Assembly: GCA_965371225.1 (NCBI GenBank)
Contig: CBDUXP010000060.1
Location: 1-23,367 of the forward strand
Length of the DNA stretch: 23,367 nucleotides
Direction of reading: 5' to 3'
Source: CBDUXP01 sp965371225 [NCBI: uncultured bacterium]
GTDB taxonomy: Bacteria > Abyssobacteria > SURF-5 > CBDUXP01
The position numbers and the translations under genes are program-made. Shown piece by piece: positions 13,546-22,513 of the stretch (position 1 is the stretch's first letter; every line of letters starts with the position of its first letter). Below the pieces are notes generated by a model. The model ran no database searches, had not been told where the DNA came from, and saw only the letters and a program-made list of their open reading frames with translations.

Positions 13546-14654
13546 GCCGCCCGCGCCGAGATGATCGGCGCCCGCACCGACAAGGCGATGTTCATGAGCA
13601 CGCCCACGCTGAAGGACGCCACCAACAAGGCGGTGCCCCCGTAGCTAATGAAGGGCAGCGGAATGCCTTTGGGCGGGACGAGGCCGGTGACCACGGCCAT
13701 GTTGATCCCGGCGCTCACGACGAGCATGAAGGTCAGCCCCATGGCCAGGAACGCGCCACCCTGATCCTCCGCGCGCAGGGCGACCTTCACGCCGAGCCCG
13801 GTCAGGGCCATGAACATGCCAACAATCATCAAGGTCCAGACCAGCCCGCCCTCTTCGCCAATGATCGCGAACACGAAATCCGTATGCGGCTCGGGCAAAT
13901 ACAGCAGCTTCTGCACACCTTGCCCCCAGCCAACGCCCATGACGCCGCCGCTGCCGAACGCGAGCAGGGATTGCACCACCTGCCAACCGGCACCCTGGGG
14001 ATCGCGCCAGGGATCGGCGAACGCCAGCAGCCGTTTGACGCGATAGGGTTCGATGATGATGAGCGTCGCGAGCACCGGCAGGGCGCTCAAGAGCAGCGCC
14101 GCCAGGTACCGGCCGCGCATGCCGCCCGCGAAGAGCACCCCCAGGGAGATGAGGGTGATGGCGACCGGGGTGCCCAGATCCCGCTGCGCCACCACGAGTC
14201 CCGCCACCACCGCCAGCACGGCAAACGCCGGCGCCACCCCGTAGCGCAGGTTGTTGAGCACGTCCTGGTGCGCCGCGCAGAACCCCGCGAAAAAAATTAC
14301 CAGAGCGATCTTGGCCAACTCGGACGGCTGGACCCCGAGCACACCAAACCGGAGCCAGCGCCGCGCGCCGTAGGCTTCCGTTCCGGCACCGGGGATGAGC
14401 ACAATCACCAGCAGGATCACGGCGCCGCCGAGGATCCAGCCGCGATACTGCAACCACAGGTGGTAATTCATGCGGACGGCGACGCCGAGCGCGATCAGCG
14501 CCACGACGGCGTGCAGGGCGGCGCGTTTGACGAAGAAGTAGGCGTCGCCGAAGTGCTCGAGGCCCACCACCGCCCCGGCGTTGTACGCCATGATGATCCC
14601 GACGGCGCTGAGGGCGAGCGCAATCAGGAAGAGGAAATAGCTTTCGAGCCGCAC
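13536..14654 (-). CDS. ftsW: Septal peptidoglycan polymerase FtsW (SEDS)
   Basis: A multi-span SEDS glycosyltransferase that polymerises lipid II at the septum together with FtsI; 372 residues with about ten hydrophobic segments. Marks are GARRWL near 96-101, GVQPSELAKIALVIFFA at 107-123, the long extracellular segment GVGWGQGVQKLLYLPEPHTD, IGEEGG, and PLPFISYGGTALL near the end. One deviation is R158 in AQRDLGT, where SEDS proteins usually have QPDLGT. The start is GTG at 14654, one base after the murD stop, with GGAGG nine bases upstream inside murD. The open frame extends to 15002 but overlaps murD completely there. RodA shares the fold; the position next to murD and murG decides for FtsW. 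Confidence 0.95.
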   Translation of the reverse strand: MRLESYFLFLIALALSAVGIIMAYNAGAVVGLEHFGDAYFFVKRAALHAVVALIALGVAVRMNYHLWLQYRGWILGGAVILLVIVLIPGAGTEAYGARRWLRFGVLGVQPSELAKIALVIFFAGFCAAHQDVLNNLRYGVAPAFAVLAVVAGLVVAQRDLGTPVAITLISLGVLFAGGMRGRYLAALLLSALPVLATLIIIEPYRVKRLLAFADPWRDPQGAGWQVVQSLLAFGSGGVMGVGWGQGVQKLLYLPEPHTDFVFAIIGEEGGLVWTLMIVGMFMALTGLGVKVALRAEDQGGAFLAMGLTFMLVVSAGINMAVVTGLVPPKGIPLPFISYGGTALLVASFSVGVLMNIALSVRAPIISARAACA

Positions 14655-14655
14655 G

Positions 14656-16008
14656 TTACAGCGCCTCCACCAAAGCCCGAAACGCCTGCCCGCGCTCTTC
14701 GAAATCCCGAAACATGTCGAAGCTCGCGCAGGCGGGAGAGAGCAACACCGCATCGCCGGGTTCCGCCGCCTCGGCGGCCCGCGCCACCGCCTCCGCCAGC
14801 GATTCGACTTCGGCGGTCGGCACGCAATCGCCCACGTCCGCAAGAATCTGGGATGCGTCTTCGCCGAACACCACCAGCTGCCGCACGCGCGTCTGGAGGA
14901 GGGGCCGCAATTCGCGGTAGCCCGTCCCCTTGCCCCGGCCACCCAACAAGAGCACCGTGGGGCGCGAGATGGCTTCCAGCGCGGTACGCGTGGCGGAGAC
15001 ATTGGTCGCTTTGGAATCGTTCACGTACAGGACCCCGGCCACCTCGCACACAGGCTGGAGCCGGTGCTCCACGGGCTGGAAGGTGCGGACTCCCTCCGCC
15101 AGCCCCGTGAGGTCGTCGCAGATGTCGCTGGCGCAGGCGAGGGCCGCCAGCACGTTGCTGACATTGTGAGGGCCGAGCAACGGGATGTCCGCCACGGGCA
15201 GCACCGGCGTGCGCCCACCGTCGCGGTGAAACACCACCGTCTGCCGGTCCACGGTCATGGCCGGCGTGGCGGGGGCGTGCGTACCGAACCAGGCGAGGCG
15301 ACCCGTGTACGACGCCGTTTCGCTGGCGACCGCGGGGTCGTCCGCATTCGCGACGGCGAGGCTGCCGTCGGGCAGCCGGTCCCACAGCGTGCGCTTCGCG
15401 GCCACGTATGCCTGGAAGTCGGGATAGCGATCCAGGTGGTCCGGCGTGAGATTCAGGATCGCCCCCACCCGCGGGGCGAATCCCAATGCGTGTTCCAATT
15501 GAAAACTGCTCGCTTCCAGCACCACGACCTGTTCCGCCGTCACGTCTGCCACCACCCCGCTAAAGGCCCGGCCCACGTTGCCCGCCAGCACGGCGGAGAC
15601 GCCGGCCGCTTCCAATATGTGATGCAGGAGGGTAGCCGTGGTGGTCTTGCCGTTCGTACCGGTCACCACCAACATGGGCACCGAACAGTACCAACTGGCG
15701 AACGCGAGTTCGCCCACCAGCGTGCTCCCCGCAGCCACGGCGCGCGCAAACCGGGGCGTGTCCGTGGGCACGCCGGGACTCACGACGATCCACCCCGCGT
15801 CCGGCAGGGGCGCGTCCACCGGCGCGCCGAAGCGGCACGCCACCGGCAACTGTTCGGCGGCCGCCGACTCGCGCAGGCGCTCGCGCGGCGCGTCGTCGAC
15901 AATCGTCACCACCGCGCCATGCGCCAGCAAGAGCCGCGTGACGGCCACCCCGCTGCGGCCGCAGCCTACGACCGTCACGCTGTCGCCGGTGGCCGGCCGT
16001 GTCGTCAT
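14656..16008 (-). CDS. murD: UDP-MurNAc-L-alanine-D-glutamate ligase MurD
   Basis: Adds D-glutamate to UDP-MurNAc-L-Ala; 450 residues from the ATG. It has the N-terminal VTVVGCGRSGVAVTRLLL nucleotide-type motif at 11-28, the SPGVP stretch at 77-81, the P-loop GTNGKTTT at 117-124, EASSFQLE, LNLTPDHLDRY with the adjacent AAKRTLW lysine region, GPHNVSNVLAA, and VNDSKATN followed by LLLGGRGKG, typical of MurD. ATG at 16008 is preferred because GGTG lies seven bases upstream. A GTG two codons earlier (16014) directly follows the mraY stop and cannot be excluded. The stop is one base before the ftsW GTG. Confidence 0.96.
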   Translation of the reverse strand: MTTRPATGDSVTVVGCGRSGVAVTRLLLAHGAVVTIVDDAPRERLRESAAAEQLPVACRFGAPVDAPLPDAGWIVVSPGVPTDTPRFARAVAAGSTLVGELAFASWYCSVPMLVVTGTNGKTTTATLLHHILEAAGVSAVLAGNVGRAFSGVVADVTAEQVVVLEASSFQLEHALGFAPRVGAILNLTPDHLDRYPDFQAYVAAKRTLWDRLPDGSLAVANADDPAVASETASYTGRLAWFGTHAPATPAMTVDRQTVVFHRDGGRTPVLPVADIPLLGPHNVSNVLAALACASDICDDLTGLAEGVRTFQPVEHRLQPVCEVAGVLYVNDSKATNVSATRTALEAISRPTVLLLGGRGKGTGYRELRPLLQTRVRQLVVFGEDASQILADVGDCVPTAEVESLAEAVARAAEAAEPGDAVLLSPACASFDMFRDFEERGQAFRALVEAL

Positions 16009-16014
16009 ACGCAC

Positions 16015-17115
16015 TCACCGTAACTTGAGGGTGGCCAGGCTGACCGCGGCGCAGAATACGGCAATGATCCAAAAGCGGATCACGACCTGCATCTCCGACC
16101 AGCCCAGCAGTTCGAAGTGATGGTGGAGGGGCGCCATGCGGAAGATACGCTTGCCGCCACGCCACCGATACGACGCCACCTGGAGGGCGACGGACACGGT
16201 CTCGAGCACGAACAGGCCGCCCACGATCACCAGCAAGAGTTCCTGTTTGATCAGCAGCGCGATCACGCCGAGCGCGCCGCCCACGGCCAGCGACCCCGTA
16301 TCGCCCATGAAGAGTTGCGCGGGGTGCGCGTTGTACCAGAGAAACCCGAGGGCCGCGCCCACGAGCGCAGTGGCGAAGACGGTCACTTCGCCCGCCCCGG
16401 TCACGTGCGTGACGTAGAGGTAGCCGGCAAAGTCACTGCGCCCGACGAGGTAGGCCAGGCCGGCGTAGGCGGCACCAGCCACGATCAATGCGCCGACCGC
16501 CAACCCGTCCAGACCGTCCGTCAGATTGACACCGTTCGATGCGCCCACGGTGACGCACATGGCAAAGGGAATGTACCCGGCGCCGAGCGGGAGAAACACG
16601 TCCTTCAGGAACGGCAATTCCAACTGCGGGCCAATGTTCGGCGCGACGGGATACCAGTAGAGGTACGCCCCGAGCACCAGCCCCACGCACATCTGCGCGG
16701 CCAGCTTGTGCGCGGCCCGCATGCCACCGCCGCTCCGGCGCGTGAGTTTCAGGTAGTCATCCCAGAACCCGATGGCCCCGAGACTCGCGAGGGTCAGGAT
16801 GGCGACCCACACCAGGCGGTTCGAGAGGCGGCACCACAGGAGCGCGGCGACCAGAATGCCGCCGAGCATGAGCAGGCCTCCCATGGTGGGCGTGCCTTCC
16901 TTGGCCTGATGCCGGTCGTGCAGCGCAAAGTCTTTCGCGTCGCGCAGCGGGGCGCCGGCCCGCACCGCCCGTAGCATGGCGATGAAGCGCGGGCCGAACG
17001 CGAGGCAGAAGAGGAACGCGGTGACACCAGCAAACATGGCGCGCGAGGTGATATACGTCAGCGCATTCAGGGGCGAAAAGTAGTCGACCAGGCGGGACGC
17101 CAGCGCGTACACCAT
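16015..17115 (-). CDS. mraY: Phospho-MurNAc-pentapeptide translocase MraY
   Basis: An integral membrane enzyme that joins phospho-MurNAc-pentapeptide to undecaprenyl phosphate, making lipid I; 366 residues and about ten membrane spans. Family marks are KEGTPTMGG at 72-80, the Asp pair in GFWDDYLKLTRR at 116-127, the SNGVNLTDGLDGLA segment, NAHPAQLFMGDTGSL, and the histidine motif APLHHHFELLGW near the C-terminus. The ATG at 17115 shares its A with the murF stop as TGATG and has GGAGG seven bases upstream. A GTG one codon earlier is less likely. Confidence 0.98.
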   Translation of the reverse strand: MVYALASRLVDYFSPLNALTYITSRAMFAGVTAFLFCLAFGPRFIAMLRAVRAGAPLRDAKDFALHDRHQAKEGTPTMGGLLMLGGILVAALLWCRLSNRLVWVAILTLASLGAIGFWDDYLKLTRRSGGGMRAAHKLAAQMCVGLVLGAYLYWYPVAPNIGPQLELPFLKDVFLPLGAGYIPFAMCVTVGASNGVNLTDGLDGLAVGALIVAGAAYAGLAYLVGRSDFAGYLYVTHVTGAGEVTVFATALVGAALGFLWYNAHPAQLFMGDTGSLAVGGALGVIALLIKQELLLVIVGGLFVLETVSVALQVASYRWRGGKRIFRMAPLHHHFELLGWSEMQVVIRFWIIAVFCAAVSLATLKLR

Positions 17116-18491
17116 CACCCGGCCTCCAGCAGGCCGTCGGCTACCCGCTCCATGCGCATGCCGCGCGAGCCTTTGACGAGCACCACATCGCCGGCGCGCA
17201 GAACGTAGCGCAGGGATTCGACAATGTCGGCGTGCGAGGAGAGGACGTACACCCGTTCCGCTTGCAGACCTGCGCCGACGGCGCCCGCGCGCACGGCCTC
17301 AGCGTATTCACCGTACGTGTACACCAGGTCCACGTCCCGCTCGGCCAGCGTGCGGCCGAGAGCTTCGTGTTCGGCCACGGCCTGCTCCCCCAGCTCCAGC
17401 ATGTCGCCGAACACGGCGATCTTGCGGCCGGCAAAGTGGCCGTTTTCGAACACCTGCATGGCCGCAGTCATGGAGCGGGGATTGGCGTTGTACGCATCAT
17501 TAATAATGGATACGCCGGCTCGGTCGACGATTTGCATGCGCATGGGGCCCGGTTCGACGCGCGCGAGCGCCGCCGCCATGGCCGCCGGCTCGATGCCACA
17601 TGCCTCGCCGACCGCAATGGCCACCAGCGCATTCGCGATGGCCGCACGGCCGTAGAGCCCCAACTCCACCGCCCACTGGCCGTTGACGCGAAAGTGGGTC
17701 CGGTGATCCGCGTCGAAGTGCACGTCGGTCGCCCGCACCTCCGCGCCCGGATCGAGACCGAAGGTCACGACGCGGCCGGTAAACTGCGCGCGAATGTGGG
17801 GCGTGGTTGGATCGTCCCCGTTCAGGATGAGCGTACCGTCCGCGGCCAGGCCGCGAAGCAGCTCCGCCTTGGCGTCCCGCACGCCCTCCAAAGTGCCGAG
17901 GCCCTGCAGGTGCGCCGCGGCGATGTTGGTGATGACGCCGACGTGGGGTTGCACGATTTCGCTCAACCGGCCGATTTCGCCGGGCGCGGAGGTCGCCAGT
18001 TCCAGTACGGCGATCTCACAGGCTTCGGGCAGGCGGAACACGGATAAGGGCACGCCCACGAGGTTGTTCAGATTGCCGGGCGTCGCCCCCACGGCATACG
18101 CGGCGCCGAGGACTGCCGCCGTCATGTTCTTCGCGGTGGTCTTGCCGCAACTGCCGGTGATGCCCACCACGCGGACCCGCCGGTCCCGCAGCACGGCGGC
18201 GGCCAGGTCGCCCAGGGCGGTGAGGGTCTCGTCCACCTGCACGACGGGTCCGGCAGCCGGCTCGATTGCGTCCCGCGCGACCAGCGCCGCCGCGGCGCCG
18301 CCCTCCAAGGCGGCCGGCACAAACGCGTGCCCATCGAAGTGCGGACCCCGAAGCGCCACAAACAAGTCCCCCGGCGCGATCGCCCGGCTGTCCGTGGACA
18401 CGCCGGTGATCGCCAGCTCCGCATGCGCGTCTCCGACCTCGCCGCGCACCGTTCCGGCCACCTCGCGCAGAGTCCACGCCCGGCCGATCAT
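17115..18491 (-). CDS. murF: UDP-MurNAc-tripeptide-D-Ala-D-Ala ligase MurF
   Basis: Adds D-Ala-D-Ala to the UDP-MurNAc-tripeptide, completing the cytoplasmic precursor; 458 residues. It shows STDSRAIAPGDLFVAL at 32-47, a P-loop at 113-119, TPGNLNNLVGVPLSVFRL, GDDPTTPH, INDAYNANPRSM, FGDMLELGEQA and the C-terminal KGSRGMRMER motif specific for MurF. The P-loop reads GSCGKTT where most MurF have GSNGKTT. The ATG at 18491 overlaps the murE stop as ATGA. The ORF could start five codons earlier at 18506, but the overlap arrangement and family length favour 18491. D-Ala-D-Ala must come from a ddl gene elsewhere. Confidence 0.97.
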   Translation of the reverse strand: MIGRAWTLREVAGTVRGEVGDAHAELAITGVSTDSRAIAPGDLFVALRGPHFDGHAFVPAALEGGAAAALVARDAIEPAAGPVVQVDETLTALGDLAAAVLRDRRVRVVGITGSCGKTTAKNMTAAVLGAAYAVGATPGNLNNLVGVPLSVFRLPEACEIAVLELATSAPGEIGRLSEIVQPHVGVITNIAAAHLQGLGTLEGVRDAKAELLRGLAADGTLILNGDDPTTPHIRAQFTGRVVTFGLDPGAEVRATDVHFDADHRTHFRVNGQWAVELGLYGRAAIANALVAIAVGEACGIEPAAMAAALARVEPGPMRMQIVDRAGVSIINDAYNANPRSMTAAMQVFENGHFAGRKIAVFGDMLELGEQAVAEHEALGRTLAERDVDLVYTYGEYAEAVRAGAVGAGLQAERVYVLSSHADIVESLRYVLRAGDVVLVKGSRGMRMERVADGLLEAG

Positions 18492-19987
18492 CCCGGCGTC
18501 CCCCACTGCTGCTGCAACAAGCCGAGCGCCACTGCGCGGTCGTCAAAATCCAGGCGTTGGTTCCCGACGATCTGATACGTCTCGTGGCCCTTCCCGGCGA
18601 TCACGACGAGATCCCCCTCGCGGGCCATCTCCAGCGCATGGGCGATCGCTTCGCGGCGGTCGGGGAGCATCTCGTACTGGTCGCCCTTCCGCCAGCCGGC
18701 GCGTTGCACCCCCACCTGGATGTCCAGCATGATCGCCAACGGATCCTCCGTGCGCGGGTTGTCCGACGTGACCACGGCCGCATCCGCCCCCGCCGCGACC
18801 AATTCGCCCATCTGCGGCCGCTTCGTGCGATCCCGATCGCCGCCGCAGCCGAACACGACGATGATCCGGCGCGGCTGCAACTCGCGACACAGGGCGAGCA
18901 CTACTCGGATGCCGTCGGGCGTGTGGGCGTAGTCAATCATGACCCCGAACGGTTGGCCGGCGTCCACGGTCTCGCACCGGCCGCGCACGCACGGCGCGGC
19001 ATTGAGGGCCGCGACCGCGGCGTCGAGCGGGAGCTGGAGTGCCAGCGCGGCGCCGAGCGCGGCCAGGGCATTCGACGCGTTGTGCTTCCCCAGCAGGTGC
19101 ATCTGCAGATCCGCGTCGCCCGCAGGCGTCGACACGCGCGCCTGCGTGCCCGCCGCGGTAAGCGTCAGGTCAGTGGCGTGCAGGTCCGCCGGCTGATCCA
19201 CCCCGTAGGTCCAGACGGGGACGGTGCAGGCCGCCATCACTTGCGGCGCGTACGCATCATCCGCGTTGACGATGGCGCGTTTCGGCCCGGTTTTCCGCGC
19301 GTCACGCCCGAGCGATTCGAAGAGGCGCCGTTTCGCGCCGAAATACGCGTCCATATCCCCGTGATAGTCCAAGTGATCCTGCGTACAGTTGGTGAACACG
19401 GCGACATCGAATTCCAGGGCGGCGACCCGGTCCTGGTCGAGTGCATGGGACGACACCTCGAGGGCCACCATCTGCTTCCCATGGTCCCGCGCCGAGGCGA
19501 GCAACCCGGACAGCTCCGTCGGACCGGGCGTGGTATTGACCGCGTCCTGGTGCCCCGCGCCGACGTCGTAGTAGACGGTGCCCACGAGCCCGGCGGCCAT
19601 GCCCGCCGCTTCGCAGATACGCTGGGTGAGCACGGCCGTGGAGGTCTTGCCGTTCGTCCCCGTGATGCCCACGAGGCGTAGGGTCCGCGCCGGATACCCG
19701 TGGATGGCCTCCGCGAGTTCGGCCGCGGCCCGCCGGCCGTTGGCCACCTCTATATAGGGCACCGGAATCTCCGGCCGCGGCAGTTCACCGCAGATTGCCA
19801 CGGCCCCGGCCTCGACCGCGGCGCCGATGAACCGATGCCCGTCGCTTGCGGTACCGCGGACGGCGACGAACAGACTGCCCGTCCCCACCTGGCGCGAGTC
19901 GGCCGTGACCCCCTGGACCTGGACCCCCGCCGTCGGCCCATGCACCGCTTTGACGGCGACCTCTTGCACCAGCACGTCCAGCTCCAT
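18488..19987 (-). CDS. murE: UDP-MurNAc-tripeptide synthetase MurE, meso-DAP type
   Basis: Adds the third stem amino acid; 499 residues. It shows the VTADSRQVGTGSLFVAVRG segment at 27-45, GTNGKTS at 110-116, NTTPGPTEL at 151-159, EVSSHALDQ, and NCTQDHLDYHG with the presumed carbamylated lysine K219 in GAKRRLF. DNPRTEDP at 409-416 is the signature of enzymes that select meso-diaminopimelate, whereas lysine-adding MurE have other residues in place of the Arg. The wall is therefore predicted to be of DAP type. The ATG at 19987 shares its A with the ftsI stop (TGATG) and has no clear ribosome binding site, which suggests reinitiation after ftsI. A start 11 codons earlier lies in ftsI and adds nothing family-like. 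Confidence 0.97.
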   Translation of the reverse strand: MELDVLVQEVAVKAVHGPTAGVQVQGVTADSRQVGTGSLFVAVRGTASDGHRFIGAAVEAGAVAICGELPRPEIPVPYIEVANGRRAAAELAEAIHGYPARTLRLVGITGTNGKTSTAVLTQRICEAAGMAAGLVGTVYYDVGAGHQDAVNTTPGPTELSGLLASARDHGKQMVALEVSSHALDQDRVAALEFDVAVFTNCTQDHLDYHGDMDAYFGAKRRLFESLGRDARKTGPKRAIVNADDAYAPQVMAACTVPVWTYGVDQPADLHATDLTLTAAGTQARVSTPAGDADLQMHLLGKHNASNALAALGAALALQLPLDAAVAALNAAPCVRGRCETVDAGQPFGVMIDYAHTPDGIRVVLALCRELQPRRIIVVFGCGGDRDRTKRPQMGELVAAGADAAVVTSDNPRTEDPLAIMLDIQVGVQRAGWRKGDQYEMLPDRREAIAHALEMAREGDLVVIAGKGHETYQIVGNQRLDFDDRAVALGLLQQQWGTPG

Positions 19988-22011
19988 CACGCGCTGGTGG
20001 GGGCGCACACCACAGCGCACGTCATGTTCTGCCGGAGCGGTTCACCCGCCGGCGGGTCCTGGCGCACCACGAGCCCGGTGCCCCGCAACTGCACCCGCAC
20101 GGGATACGGGGCCAGCAGGCCTAACACTTCGCGCATGGTGTGGCCCGTCAGGTCAGGCATCAGGCCGGCCCGCAGGTACGATTCCGGCGGGAGGGGCGCT
20201 TGGTCGCGCGGATGGGCCGCGATGACGATGGGGGCGTCGTCATCCTGCACCAACGGCATGTCCGGCGGCACTTCCAGGTACTGCACCAACTCGGTCGCGA
20301 TCTCGCGGAACGCGGGCGCGGCGACCTTGCCCCCATAAATCTCCCGCCGGGGCGAGTCCACCACGACCACCAGGACGAACCGGGGACGCGTCGCGGGCAC
20401 CATGCCGGTGAACACGGCAACGTAATCTTCGTCTGAGTAGCGGCGCGTCCGGGGGTCCATCTTCTGCGCGGTGCCCGTCTTCCCCGCCACGGTATGTCCG
20501 CTGAGCGCCGCCGCCTGGCCGCTGCCCTCGCGCACGACGCCGGCCAACAGCCGGCGCATGGCGCGCGCAGTCGACGGGGAGCACACGCGCGCGACGACCT
20601 CGGGTTCCGTACGCTCGAGCACCCGGCCGTCCGCCCCGCGCACTTCGGCCACCACGTACGGACGCATGCGGACCCCGTCGTTCGCGATGGCCCCGTACGC
20701 TACCGCCAATTGCAGGGCCGTGACGCCGATTTCCTGGCCGATGGGGAGGGCGCCCATGGACAGTTTGGACCACTGGTCCGGCGTGCGGTATAGCCCCGGC
20801 GTCTCGCCGGGGAGGTGGATTCCCGTGCGCCGGCCGAAGCCGAAAAGGGTGATCTGATGATGCAGGGTTTCGGGGGGCAGTTGGTTGGCGACTTTCACGA
20901 TGCCGATGTTGCTGGATCGGGAGAGCACTTCGGCGAAGGGCACCATGCCCATGGGCCGCGTGTCGTGGATGATGTGGCCGTAGTACCGGTACCACCCGTC
21001 CTCGCAAAATACCGGGGTGGACGCGTGGACGATCCCGGCATCGAGCGCCGCGACGGCGGGCACGATTTTGAACACGCTGCCCGGTTCAAACGAATCGGTC
21101 ACCGCGCGATTGCGCCGCTGGCCGGGGCGGGCCGCCCGGTACTCATTCGGGTCGAAGTCCGGCAGGGACACCATGGCCAGGATGGCGCCGGTGGCGGGTT
21201 CGAGCACCACCGCGGTCACGCTCTGTGCCTGCTGCCAGCGCCGCAACCGGTAGAGGACTTCAGCGGTTTGGTATTGCACCACCTGATCGATGGTAAGCGT
21301 CAGGTCGGCCCCCGGCTGGGGCTCCACGAGCACGCGATTCAGGGCCGGCAGGGCGCGGCCGTAGACGTCGCGCGTCAGCACGCGCCAGCCCGGCACGCCC
21401 CGCAGGCGGTCGTCGTAGTGGAATTCCAGCCCATCCAACCCCTGGTTGTCCACGCCGGCGAACCCCAGCAGGGTGCTGGCGAGGCGCCCGTTCGGGTAAT
21501 ACCGCCGCTGTTCGTCCTGCACCCCAATCCCGGCCAGGCGTAACGCCGCGATGGTGTCCCCGACCGCCACCGGGAGATGGCGCCGGAGGTACACGAACGG
21601 GCCGGACCCGGTGAGCAGCTGGTGGACCCGGCGTGGCGACCGCTGCACGTACGAGTCCAGTGCCAGCGCGGCGTTCACCGGGTCCTCCACCGCGGCGGGG
21701 TTCGCGTAAATGGACCGGACGCGCTTGGTGGTCGCGAGGACGCGGCCGCGCCGGTCGTAGATCGTGCCGCGCCGGGCCTCGATGCGCAGTTTGCTCCGGT
21801 GCTGTTCCTGCGCGATTTCACGGTACTCGTCCGCCCACCACACTTGCAGGCAGACGAGGCGGTACGCGATCAGACTAAACCCGACGCACGCGAGCGTAAA
21901 CAACACGAGGAAGCGCGTGCGATGGTGCCTCAGCACCTCCCCGGAAGGCGCGGGCGCGAAGGCAGCACGGGCGCGCCGGCGCCGCGGGCGCGCAGGGGGC
22001 CATTCAGTCAT
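19987..22011 (-). CDS. ftsI: Septal transpeptidase FtsI (class B PBP) with PASTA domain
   Basis: The septal peptide cross-linking enzyme that works with FtsW; 674 residues. It has a basic cytoplasmic N-terminus, one membrane anchor (about 33-52), and a dimerisation domain starting at ARRGTIYDRRGRVLA (79-93). The transpeptidase domain has SVFK at 312-315 (S312 nucleophile), SSN at 366-368 and KTGT at 511-514. Residues about 612-674 form a PASTA domain (MPDLTG at about 618-623, then VVRQDPPAGEPL). At 674 residues it is longer than E. coli FtsI (588), and the extra length is the PASTA module plus linker. PASTA-bearing FtsI/SpoVD forms are common outside the Gammaproteobacteria. The ATG at 22011 has AAGGA eight bases upstream and overlaps ftsL by eight bases. 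Confidence 0.97.
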   Translation of the reverse strand: MTEWPPARPRRRRARAAFAPAPSGEVLRHHRTRFLVLFTLACVGFSLIAYRLVCLQVWWADEYREIAQEQHRSKLRIEARRGTIYDRRGRVLATTKRVRSIYANPAAVEDPVNAALALDSYVQRSPRRVHQLLTGSGPFVYLRRHLPVAVGDTIAALRLAGIGVQDEQRRYYPNGRLASTLLGFAGVDNQGLDGLEFHYDDRLRGVPGWRVLTRDVYGRALPALNRVLVEPQPGADLTLTIDQVVQYQTAEVLYRLRRWQQAQSVTAVVLEPATGAILAMVSLPDFDPNEYRAARPGQRRNRAVTDSFEPGSVFKIVPAVAALDAGIVHASTPVFCEDGWYRYYGHIIHDTRPMGMVPFAEVLSRSSNIGIVKVANQLPPETLHHQITLFGFGRRTGIHLPGETPGLYRTPDQWSKLSMGALPIGQEIGVTALQLAVAYGAIANDGVRMRPYVVAEVRGADGRVLERTEPEVVARVCSPSTARAMRRLLAGVVREGSGQAAALSGHTVAGKTGTAQKMDPRTRRYSDEDYVAVFTGMVPATRPRFVLVVVVDSPRREIYGGKVAAPAFREIATELVQYLEVPPDMPLVQDDDAPIVIAAHPRDQAPLPPESYLRAGLMPDLTGHTMREVLGLLAPYPVRVQLRGTGLVVRQDPPAGEPLRQNMTCAVVCAPTSA

Positions 22012-22513
22012 GGGGCGTGTCCTTCACGCGGGATTCCCGGGGCGCCGCGAGCGCCCGCCCCGGCCCCAGGCTGGCATGGAGCCGGTCGGCGAGTCGAGTC
22101 CAGCGCGCCTCCTGCACCTCCCAGAAGGAGGGCGCAGGGGGCAGGGGGAGCGGCGCCGCCAGTTGGGGCTGGCGCAGCAACACCAGATCCCACGTGCCCT
22201 GGCGCACCATGTGCAGCTCGCGCCGGGCGATGGCATCGATGCGCGCCGGCGCCACGAGTTCGGCACGCTGATTGTGCAGCCGGGTAATGTCCTTCTGCAA
22301 CGCCACATTCGCGAGCTGCACCTCGCGCAGCTGGTAGCCGATGAGGTTCGTCTGAATATGCTGCCACACGTACAGGTAGCCGAACGCCACGGCAAACCCC
22401 ATACATGGCAGCAGGCGCCACAGCTTCCGGCGATGCACCTCCGAGCCCGTCTGGGAGCGGAAGGCGCTCCCCTGGGCGTGGCGCACCCGGATGGGGCTGG
22501 CGCCACGACTCAC
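22004..22513 (-). CDS. ftsL: Cell division protein FtsL
   Basis: A small bitopic protein of 169 residues. It has a basic N-terminus, one membrane span (about 33-52, LLPCMGFAVAFGYLYVW), then a coiled-coil stretch (about 55-88) with a heptad-like LREVQLANVALQKDITRL, as in FtsL. Such proteins bind FtsB and FtsQ and activate FtsWI. The C-terminus beyond residue 115 is an unusually long proline- and alanine-rich tail, so the protein is longer than the 90-120 residues typical of FtsL. The start is GTG at 22513, overlapping the rsmH stop as GTGA, with GGAG six bases upstream. The open frame extends to 23005, but that part is opposite rsmH coding sequence. The call rests on topology and position between rsmH and ftsI. 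Confidence 0.88.
   Translation of the reverse strand: MSRGASPIRVRHAQGSAFRSQTGSEVHRRKLWRLLPCMGFAVAFGYLYVWQHIQTNLIGYQLREVQLANVALQKDITRLHNQRAELVAPARIDAIARRELHMVRQGTWDLVLLRQPQLAAPLPLPPAPSFWEVQEARWTRLADRLHASLGPGRALAAPRESRVKDTPHD

Noticed and set aside
14655-15002. Extended ftsW frame inside murD
   Set aside because: The extension is out-of-phase murD. The GTG at 14654 with an upstream GGAGG gives the family length.
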